In this document: in pieces, positions 1-8,700 of the stretch
Numbering within the stretch: position 1 is the stretch's first letter
Layout of the letters: each line of letters starts with the position of its first letter
Assembly (NCBI GenBank): GCA_936943315.1
Contig: CAKZJM010000200.1
Span: 1 to 10,560, forward strand
Source: an uncultured Methylophilus sp.
Lineage (GTDB): Bacteria > Pseudomonadota > Gammaproteobacteria > Burkholderiales > Methylophilaceae
Length of the DNA stretch: 10,560 nt
Direction of reading: 5' to 3'
Position numbers and translations under genes: made by a program
Notes under the pieces: generated by a model
Told to the model about the DNA's origin: nothing
The model's database searches: none
Seen by the model: the letters and a program-made list of their open reading frames with translations, nothing else

Positions 1-2365
1 CTGCGTTATGGTTGATGTCGCATTCCAATCCAACCGCGCAGCTGTGGCCCAGCCCGGGCGAAGGCGCGGCGGCCTGCGCAACGCGCTGCGGGTTATAGCA
101 CCCCTGACCATCGCCCTGGTCTTGGTTGGCGCCTGCCGCATCCGAGCAGCTCTTCGATTTAAAGTGGTTTACCAGCACTGAGAACTTCTCACCATTGGCG
201 GCTTTGAAGGTCTGGGCCAGGGTTGGGCGGTTGTTGATGCTGTCGGTATCAGACAATGCTGCCGCGGTTGGCAACAGCTTGGCTGGCTTGTAGATCATAG
301 CCACCTTGATGGCATCGGTGCCGGTACCGGTCACCGGGTCAGCAATCACGGCATAGGTGTTAGCCCCGACCACGGCGTTCAAACCATCGACCAGATTTTG
401 TGCTGCCGTGAGGCCGTTGTTCTGGATCTCCATCAGGCCCACTACATCGGCGTTGATAGCACTCAGGGCACGGATGATTTTGTTGCGCTGACGGTTGAAC
501 TCCACCAGGTTATTGGCGCCACGGCAGTTAGAGGCCGAAACACTCCCACCCAGGCTGCAACCCTGCCCGGTTTGGCCGCTGGCAGTGGCGCCATTGGTGA
601 ACGTACTGAAGTAGTTGAGCACGTTAAAACTGGCAACTTTGAGATTACCCGGCACGCTACTTGGTGCAGCCGTACGCGGGTTTTCACGCGTGAAAGAAAC
701 GGCCACGGTTGGGTGTAACTTGTAGTCACGTGGGCCAGGGTTAGAAGCCGTGATTAGGCCATGATCGATCACTCCTGTCAGGTTTTCGACCACGTCCCCC
801 GCGCGCAAAGTATTGTCTTCACCGATATAGGGGATTGGATTAGGGTTTTGCAGATTGCTACCGTCATCCAGCACCAGGCGGCGGCGGGCATTCTCATCGG
901 CCAACTGTGCTGCGGCGGCCGAGCTGGCCGGATAAAGATTGCTAGGCTTGGTCATGCGGCCCTCGGCAGACAGCGTGACCTGGCCATAACGGCCCTGAAA
1001 GTAATTCTGTGAAGCAGTCATTGGGGTGCTGATGCGCACCAGCATGCCTTCATAGGCTTCCAGATCACCCTCTGTCACTTCTGGCAAGGTGATCTCTGTT
1101 GGCAGGATGACCTCATTGCCTAGCACCTGCAAACCGCTGACATTCACAAGCTCAGTCACCGTATTAAACTCGGTCACGCTGGCGGTTAACCTGACCTTTT
1201 GATTCACACTCACCGTCGGAGTCACGCCAGTGCCCAGATAGACAAAAATGCCATCAGAGGTCAGTGGATTACCGTCACCTGTGGCGTCCTGCAGATAAAA
1301 TCCATTCAAACCGGGGAACACTGCGGTGACTACGCCTTCGGTGGTCACCGTCTGGCCATTGAGCGGGCTCACTGACGCGGTGCCCGGTTCGCTGCCCTGA
1401 ATCTGGTAAATGCGGGTGATATTGCTATTTTTCACCGTGATACTGACGCTGCAAGTCGCCGTCTGCGCTTCATTATTGGCAAACTGGACGTCCGCCGTAT
1501 ATTGGCCAGCAGCTAAACTACCATCCAGTTGCAGACTCACCGTTGCCGCTGCGCCATCGCTGCCCGCTGCGGCAAAATTATTCAACGCCAATCCAGCTGG
1601 CGCAGTGGCTGCCAGGGTCGCCGCATTGACCACGCTATCGGCATCACTTGCCTGCAATAACACTGCACCCGCCTCACCCACCTGCAAAGTCACGGCCGGG
1701 CAGGAGGTCACTATCGGCTGATTGGTGCCGCTGCCACCGCCACACACATTCACCGCGCTGCTGCTGTTACGCGGCGCCGGGGTGCCCGTGACAAAATCGC
1801 TGCCGTTCTGGTTTGTATCCTGGCAACCATTATTTTTGCGCAATAAGGCGCTAGTGCTATTGATGGCAGGGGCCACGGCACCTTCAAAAAAGTTCGCACT
1901 CCCATAACCCACCAAATCCACAATCTGCGACATTTGAGCTGGGGCACATGCGACTGAGCCACCGTTACAGGCCAGACCGGTACTGTTGTTAACCAGCACC
2001 ACCTTGCCATTGGTGCCGCTCATGTCAGTGGCGTTGTTGCCTGCATCCGGAGTCGGTAAAGCGAGACCGTTAGCCGCACTGCGCAAGCCGACCAGATAAT
2101 ACTGGCCAGGCTGCAACACGCCAGAAAGTGAGGTCACCCCGTTAGCCGCAAAATTGCCAGTCCCTGTGGCGCTGGCATACTGCACTGACCACCCATTGAT
2201 ATTGACGGCGGCCGCCCCGGCATTGAATAACTCGACAAAGTCCTGGTTGTATACGTTACCCTGGCCACCATACATCTGGCTGATCACCACCTCGGCGTAC
2301 ACAGGAAGACTCAGGGAAGACAGGCCCAGCCAGGCCAGCGTCCAATGCATTTTTTTCAGTTTCAT
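1..2365 (-). CDS. Extracellular ExeM/NucH-family endonuclease with lamin-tail domain (C-terminus cut by window edge)
   Basis: Probable secreted DNase that hydrolyses extracellular DNA in a metal-dependent way. Seen: the frame is open from the ATG at 2365 to the left edge (788 codons). Residues 1-24 form a signal peptide (basic KLKK start, hydrophobic core, cleavage after VYA). Residues 25 to about 145 match a lamin-tail domain (EVVISQMYGG, DFVELFNAG, LQPGQYYLVG). About 214-312 is an Ig/cadherin-like beta domain. About 316-466 resembles the OB-fold-like domain of this family (IYQIQGS, GFYLQDATGDGNP, SDGIFVY). The catalytic EEP domain begins near 574 (NLKVASFNVLNYF). Expected active-site residues are N581, E646 (LMEIQNNG) and H734 (VNHFKSK), followed by the typical QGCYNPQRV at 754-762. 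The later Asp/Asn (GDLN-like) and Asp-His motifs should lie beyond the edge. Start choice: GGAG six bases upstream, and the start supplies the signal peptide n-region; Met6 would lose it. Residues 768-788 do not look like the family (see findings). Relatives are implicated in biofilm DNA turnover and nutrient scavenging; here that is inferred. Confidence 0.9.
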   Translation of the reverse strand, partial: MKLKKMHWTLAWLGLSSLSLPVYAEVVISQMYGGQGNVYNQDFVELFNAGAAAVNINGWSVQYASATGTGNFAANGVTSLSGVLQPGQYYLVGLRSAANGLALPTPDAGNNATDMSGTNGKVVLVNNSTGLACNGGSVACAPAQMSQIVDLVGYGSANFFEGAVAPAINSTSALLRKNNGCQDTNQNGSDFVTGTPAPRNSSSAVNVCGGGSGTNQPIVTSCPAVTLQVGEAGAVLLQASDADSVVNAATLAATAPAGLALNNFAAAGSDGAAATVSLQLDGSLAAGQYTADVQFANNEAQTATCSVSITVKNSNITRIYQIQGSEPGTASVSPLNGQTVTTEGVVTAVFPGLNGFYLQDATGDGNPLTSDGIFVYLGTGVTPTVSVNQKVRLTASVTEFNTVTELVNVSGLQVLGNEVILPTEITLPEVTEGDLEAYEGMLVRISTPMTASQNYFQGRYGQVTLSAEGRMTKPSNLYPASSAAAAQLADENARRRLVLDDGSNLQNPNPIPYIGEDNTLRAGDVVENLTGVIDHGLITASNPGPRDYKLHPTVAVSFTRENPRTAAPSSVPGNLKVASFNVLNYFSTFTNGATASGQTGQGCSLGGSVSASNCRGANNLVEFNRQRNKIIRALSAINADVVGLMEIQNNGLTAAQNLVDGLNAVVGANTYAVIADPVTGTGTDAIKVAMIYKPAKLLPTAAALSDTDSINNRPTLAQTFKAANGEKFSVLVNHFKSKSCSDAAGANQDQGDGQGCYNPQRVAQAAAPSPGLGHSCAVGLECDINHNA

Positions 2366-2371
2366 TCAGGA

Positions 2372-2375
2372 CTCC
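2372..2375 (-). promoter_or_regulatory. Ribosome binding site of the nuclease gene
   Basis: The minus strand reads CGGAGTCCTGA directly before the ATG at 2365. The GGAG core sits six bases from the start codon, normal Shine-Dalgarno spacing. It supports this ATG over the in-frame Met6. Confidence 0.7.
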
Positions 2376-2401
2376 GAAATTTCTCACTCGATAAAATCCT
2401 G

Positions 2402-2430
2402 AATACTTTAGCAATTTGAATTGCTGTCAA
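2402..2430 (-). promoter_or_regulatory. Candidate sigma70-type promoter of the nuclease gene
   Basis: On the minus strand a perfect TTGACA -35 hexamer lies at 2430-2425. With a 17-base spacer the -10 would be AGTATT at 2407-2402, which matches TATAAT at only three of six positions. Transcription would start roughly 25-30 bases before the ATG. The weak -10 and the dyad in the spacer suggest a promoter needing an activator or controlled by a regulator, but this is inference and no start site is known. Confidence 0.4.
2411..2424. promoter_or_regulatory. Perfect 14-bp palindrome in the promoter spacer (operator-like)
   Basis: The sequence GCAATT-TG-AATTGC has two perfect 6-bp arms around a 2-base centre. 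It abuts the TTGACA -35 hexamer and fills 14 of the 17 spacer bases of the proposed promoter. A dimeric repressor bound here would block RNA polymerase; a MerR-type activator, which works on spacer dyads, is an alternative. No regulator family is identified by the sequence. Confidence 0.35.
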
Positions 2431-2702
2431 TATTAAGTTTCATGCCAAACCGTTAGGCAGGTCGGACTATAAAAAACGGCTGAATTGAGGCTGATTTGTA
2501 CAGTTTTAGGTCACCGACCAAATTGGCAGACTAGATGACTTGCTGGACATGACTTCTAATACAACAAAGCATGCGTTTTTAGCATGGCCGATGTAGTAGC
2601 AAAAGCACGCTAAGCACAGGCGTTTAGAATCCGTGAGTTGCGCAAAGCGTTTAATAAGGCAAGGGAAGTGGATTGAGATAAGAAAAGGATATGATTTAAA
2701 AC
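2431..2702. other. Intergenic stretch with no gene recognised
   Basis: This is the AT-rich remainder of the 378-base gap between the adhesin stop and the nuclease start. Short open frames cross it on both strands, but they run into the terminator or the end of the adhesin gene and lack recognisable protein features. Only short, unconvincing dyads occur, such as GGTC-ACC-GACC at 2509-2519. I see no tRNA, no riboswitch and no clear small RNA. It may carry distal regulatory sites for the nuclease gene. Confidence 0.5.
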
Positions 2703-2728
2703 AAAACGCCCACCTAAGTGGGCGTTTT
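2703..2728 (-). terminator. Intrinsic terminator after the adhesin gene
   Basis: AAAACGCCCAC and GTGGGCGTTTT form a perfect 11-bp stem around a 4-base loop (CTAA on the plus strand). On the minus strand the 3' arm ends in TTTT and continues GTTTTAAAT, a good U-tract. The stem begins 15 bases after the adhesin's TAA stop. Because the stem starts with AAAA, it could also work weakly in the opposite direction. It separates the adhesin transcript from the nuclease transcript. Confidence 0.85.
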
Positions 2729-2743
2729 AAAAGGAACTTGATG

Positions 2744-5700
2744 TTAATCCTCCAACCGAATGGTTTTAACAGTGACAATCGGAGGCAACTCTCTAGGCAT
2801 CACATTCTGGCTAGTCATCTGGCTGGCCAGGTTTTCTGTCAGAGCATTGCTTGCACCTGCAGAAGTATTGGTTGCATTTGCTGCTGCACCAGCAAGACTT
2901 CCTGTGTCGGCTGCAGGGACTCCTGCTGAACTGCCAGAGACAGAAATATTGGAAGCATTCAAAATCACTGGTGCCCCGATAAGCAGATTACCCGCCTCAA
3001 TGCCAGCCTCACCTGCATCAAGCACACCTCGTGGTGCGAACAATGCAACCGCTCCCTTATCAGGCGCAATGAGCCCTCCATTTGGACCATCAGGATCATA
3101 ACTTTGAGCACGGATACCTGAACCGGACGCAACCCCTTTCACTTCAACGACCACATCGCCATTGTTATTGATACTCACGACACGCTCAGGCACAGATTGG
3201 GCAGATTTTGAGCCTCTACCAGCATCAATATCGCCATGATTAGACCAGATCAAAATGTCACTACCGTACTGCGTAATCACTTTAGACTGGTTCACCATAA
3301 AACTGCCGTCGGAATAAGCGTTAATGCTGCCGCCTTTTTCAGTCACAATGCCGATGTCATGCTCCAGTGAGCTATTAGACGCGACACCTGCATTCACCAA
3401 ACCGCCTGGGGCAAACAAGTTGATGTCCCCATTTCTTGAGGTTTTGATCTGGCTTTGATACATCAAGATGTCGCCACTATAGTCTTTGCCCGGGAACAGT
3501 GAGGCTATGACATTATCACTTCTTTCCGTGCTCTTATTCTTAACGTACTCTTTACCTCCAGCCAACAACTCAACCTGGAACTCACGTAAGGCAAACACCT
3601 CTTTTTGAGTTTTATCAAGATTTAAAAAGCCAGCCATTGCTTCTTGCTGAGTATAGGGCTTGCCTGTCGCCGGATTTTTGCTGCCTGTGATTTCGTTCAT
3701 ATACGCCTGCACACGCGTTGCCGTGCCTTGACGATATTCCGCCAATGCCTCTGCATTCCCTTGTAGAGAGGCTGGACCGGCGCCGATTGGATTAATATAA
3801 GTTCCCACAAAACCCTCTATATCTGCACCTGATTTACCCATGCCTGCCAACAGGGTGACATTAGCACTTTTATCCGAAAGGTTAGGATTCACCGTGTTTG
3901 CGAGTGAGAGAATACCGCTGGTATTGCCCAGATCAATATTCCGACCAGCTTCAATCAATACTTCACCAGGCCCATTGATATCCAGACGCGCCTGCTGTTT
4001 GCCGTTTTCCATGACAAAATCTTTACCAGCATGAATTTCTGACACATCACCAACATTATTATGCTGAATAGAGGCATGTAAGGTCACATTATTGCCCGCA
4101 TTGATATATACCGGTTTAGAGGATTTAATACCGTAGATATTGGTTCTTGTATTGTCTGTAGGGGACCCCGTCAGTTTGATGTCGCCATCACGCGCCACAA
4201 TCACTGCAATGGTTGAATCATTTTGATGAATAGGTACGGCAGAAACACCGGTTTTAATACTGCCCAGAATGCTGGTAATGCTGCTATCGCTTGGGCTACC
4301 GGTGGTTGGGTTAAACACATTCAACACCGTGCTTAAATCCGCATCTGAGATCAATATATTCGCAGTAGGATTGATATTACCACTGGTATTCGCGCCGCTA
4401 ATCACACTACCCGCAGCCAGTAGGCTCAAATTACCAATAGCTGATGGGGCCAATAGCATTTTATAGGTAGTAATATCCCCGGCAAATGCGGTTGCATTCA
4501 CAGTACCTGGATGAATAGCTGCCATATCATTGTTTGTCAGTGTCGTGTAACCGCCTGAGTTAAGGCCCGTGCCCACGATCGACTGTCGGTTGCTTTGGCC
4601 AACTTCAACGTTACCTGACAAAGAGGTCACGTTTAAAGCAGCATCTTCAGCATAGGTATTGAAGAAGGTGCTATTTGCCACTTGATTCTGTGCCAATGTA
4701 CTTCCTTGTACCCAAAGCGTTGGGTTGAAGGCAGTTTGTACTTTGACATTATTTTTGGCTTTAACGGTTGCACTGGCATCCTGCAGAGCAATCACCACGC
4801 CATTGGCACCGGGTGCCTGGGCTGCATCTGCTGGTCCAGGAATACTATCCCCGGCTTGCAGATCAAGCTGACCCCGTCCTACATAATAAACCCCATTCAC
4901 AAGATTGCGCCCAGCGACTACCGACACATCACCGCCACCGTTCACCAAACTTGTACGAACTTCATTGCCTTGCGCATCCAGCGTTTTGACAAACTGAGCA
5001 TTGGTTGCCGAAGAGGCGGAAACGTTAGTGACATTCCCTCCGGCCTGAATGCTGACATTGCCGCCACCCAGTGCAGCAATCCCCTGCTGGAATAAATCTG
5101 GACGAACCCACCAGCTGGTATCTGCACCATTACCACCTTGACGCAAGAGCCACTGGTTGACGCTTTGTGTCGTAGCTGCCCCGGTGATATTACCGGCAAC
5201 CTCAATGGCAATATCACCGCCATTATTCACATAGCTGGCTGCAGTTGGGACATTCATCCCCGTAGAAGCTGGCGTAAAACCAGCGAGATTAGACACTTGT
5301 TTACCAGCGGTATAAATCACGGAGCTCGTATTTCCGAGTGACATATTGCCTCCGACAGCAATAGTGATATTGCCTTCACCCGTACGGATTAATTTATTAT
5401 TTGCGAGCGTGAAATCACCTGTTCCTGCCTGAGTCTCTGTGATATTCGCAGCACTATAGTCAGCCCCGGCAATCAAATTAAAATTAAATGTGCTGGTATT
5501 TGGCTGCAATATGCCGGCGGTTGTCGCCGTACTGAAGCCATCACTTAAAGAGCCTGTCAAATTAAGGTTACCATTTGAGCGTAAAGTGAGAGAGCCGCCA
5601 CGACCTGCTAACAAGGTACCAAAAGAACGCAAGTTTATATCAGCAGGGCCAACCGTCATTGCGGTAGGAGAGCTACCCGCCGTACTGCGCACCTCTATGT

Positions 5701-8700
5701 GCGGCAATACTTTTGCAGCCACACCATCCTGAGTCACGCTGTAAGCACTCGCCCCGTTATTAGCATTATAGAAACTGTTTGTGTCAGCAATCATGCCAGC
5801 CATGGCTGCGGCAGTGAATGTATTCGATGTGTAGGTACGGCTACCTTCAACCACCACCTCATTCGCGCCTTTAATCGCTGAAGTGGTATTGAATGCAACA
5901 TTGACAGTATTGGCGGTGCCATTGGTGCCACGACGACCACGCAATGTGACTGAACCATCTGCGCCATCGACACCTAGATTGTTGTTTGCGGCTTTGTCGT
6001 AGCCACTCACATCAATGAGTGCGCCAGAGTCTGCAGAAACGGCATTCTGAGTAGCCAGACTGTCAGAGGACAATAACACGGTACCGCCTGAACCCGTTTG
6101 CGAATCTCCTGTTGACTGGTTCGCTTGTGTACCACGCGCGGTGATTTGGGCAGTATTCGTCAACGTCACTAATCCGTTGGCATAAATAGCCACATCGCCC
6201 CCTTTATCACCATCTGCATTGATATGACCCGCCACGGTAGCATTGCCATTATCAACACCGAGCGTAAACGCACGTGTGGTCACCGTATCGCCATTCGCGA
6301 TGGTGACATCGCCATTACGTACCCGTATATCACGGCTTTCGTTAACCTTACCGGTTTCTAACGCCTTATTCACATCACTGAAATTATCCAGATTGGAGAC
6401 ATCGAGCTGGAGAGAGGCCGTTTTCTGTCCCTTGGCAGCTTGACCTTGTAAGGTATTATCAGCCGTGATAAAACGGCCATTTTTCGCATCTACCTGCAAT
6501 TTACCGGCATTCCCTTTGGTAGTGCCCCCAGAAACGTTAAGTAAGCTATTACTATCAAGCTGCACATTCCCTTGCTCTGCCGTCAGGTGAATATTGCCAG
6601 CATCGGTGGTTGCAGAATGTGTCTCATCAAACGCCACGGTTGCTGCGGACACATCAATGCCGCCGCCTGAGACAACTTTCACATCACCAACCCGCGCCAG
6701 AGCATTCACATCCCCCGCTTTCAACATAATTTTCCCGCCCAATTGCATGTCATTGGCAGATAGATTAAGCGTTGCGCCCAAACCAGATGTGTCAGTGGCT
6801 GATTGACCATTTGCCTGTGTCTGCAAGCTGCCTGTGTTAGCGAATGTATAGTTGCTACCGGAATCTGCAGTGATCACCGCGCTATTCACAGTTGTTTGAC
6901 CTGCGTTTACGTTCAGCGTGCCCGCCCCTGAAAAGCGCACATCTTTATTTGCATTAAAGGTGACAGTATTAAAGCCATTAATATTGCTTGAAACCTTGCC
7001 GGTATCAGCAAATGAAATCTGATTGGCATTCACAGTCAACTGACCCGTTGAAGCACCAGGCGCGGTAAACACGCCATTATTAGTATTTTTGAGGTTAAAG
7101 CTGTTGGCAACAATGCTCACATCGCCTAGATCATGATGTGCTATGCCCGCAGTATTAAAGGTAATATTGAGATTACTATTACCAAAATTCACTGCGCCAA
7201 AAATATCAATATTTTTATAGCTGTTGAATGTAATCGCCGACAAGCGGCCAAAATCATCTAAGGTGGCTGAGCTGATGCGCGTAGCGCCTGCAACAGTCTT
7301 ATCTCCAATTGAGTATTGATTCGAGCCCAGCGTGACGGTCCCGCCGTCTTCAACCTCAACTGTTCCAGATTGATCAAAACTGCTGGTGGCATCCAACACC
7401 ATAGAACGTGCCGCCTGAACGCTGGCGCCATCCGCTATTGTTAAATTGCCGGTGGTTGGCGTAGCCGATACATCGGTTCTAGAAAAATCGAAATCATTTT
7501 TGGCAGACACGGCCAGGACCGTACCATCTCCACTCGTCACCAGTGTAGTCTTACCCGTTTTATCAGGTCTGGCACCAGTACGGATCACTGCCCCTTGATT
7601 CACGGTGATGGTATCTTTAGACGCTACGATTAATTCATCTGATTGCACCGCATGATTATTGTCGTTAGTGAAACTGACATTAGAGGCTGTCGTGGTGATA
7701 GTTTGCGTATTACCGGCCACTGAACGGCTACCACCAAGCAGAATAGAATCAGCACTAATATTGTTGAGCTGATTTGCTGCGATCTGCAACACACCTGTCA
7801 GTTGTGGATCCACACTTGAAACGACACGAATATCATTTGAAGAAATATCGACCAGCGCCCCCTTGCCGCCTCCAGTAGCACTGGTGTTAATTTTCCCTTC
7901 AAGATTCAAGCTATTGCCTGCTGCCAGCACAAGTTGACCCGCATCATTTGTTAGCCTTGGCGTATCCTTGCCATCCCGGATCGCATTTTTAACCAAGAGT
8001 GCATTGCCAGTACTGACAAGATACTCAGCTAGACCTTTGTAATCTTTGGTTCCTGAATTCTGGTAAAAAGTATTGCCATTGACAATATTAAAGCTTGTAT
8101 ATTGACCACGGCTGGTGCCATCTAATTTGGTCAAATAGCCTGAAGACAATCCATTACCATCTGTTTGTGTTAACTGTGTATTGAGTTGCAGATTAGTACC
8201 ATTGGCGCTGATCAGGAAAGCGCCTGGCAAAAGTGCATAATGCGCAGGCAATAGCGTATATTTTCCTGCGGCCAGGCCATTGCCACCGGAGAGATAAATC
8301 GCTTGCCCAATGCCGACGTCAGAACCAGCGCTCATTAAATAATCATAAGGCGCATATTGATTACCCAAAGATGGCAATACAGCGTAATAGCCTGATTGGG
8401 ATAAGGTATCCAGTGAGCCGCCAATCCCTTGAATCCATTCATAAGCCAGCGTATCGCCATTCCCAGAGATATCAATACGGGAACCCGCTTGCAAGTTCAT
8501 GTTATTGGCATTGAGCGTGACTTTTTTCTTGTCAATTGCGCTCATGAAATTGGTAATGGCCTGCTTGTCATTCGACAGCTGACTCCCCCCGAGTACGGTC
8601 ACAGCATAAGGGATCAAACTACCTTCAGCAGATACCGAGGTCAGGCTGCCAGGGGCTAACGTTAATTGCTGTGCAGCATTAAGACTAATTTGGCCTAAAG

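Noticed and set aside
2424..2443. Possible PhoB box (CTGTCAA...GTTTCAT) at the nuclease promoter, attractive because such nucleases can serve phosphate scavenging
   Set aside because: The second half-site matches CTGTCAT at only five of seven positions and is offset 13 instead of 11 bases from the first, and it points away from the gene. A Pho-regulon comparison would be needed to revive it.
2437..2450. TTGGCATGAAAC on the minus strand as a sigma54 promoter
   Set aside because: It has a TGGCA-like -24 element but no GC-containing -12 element at the required spacing.
2506..2778. 90-codon minus-strand frame between the two genes
   Set aside because: It overlaps the adhesin's 3' end in another frame, runs through the terminator hairpin, and has no convincing ribosome binding site or domain.
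4682..5095. 137-codon plus-strand frame rich in Cys and His
   Set aside because: It is antisense to the family-like SWWVRPDLF and YVGRGQLDL blocks of the adhesin. The Cys and His content follows from complementing Gly, Ala and Met/Val codons, and no metal-binding motif spacing is seen.
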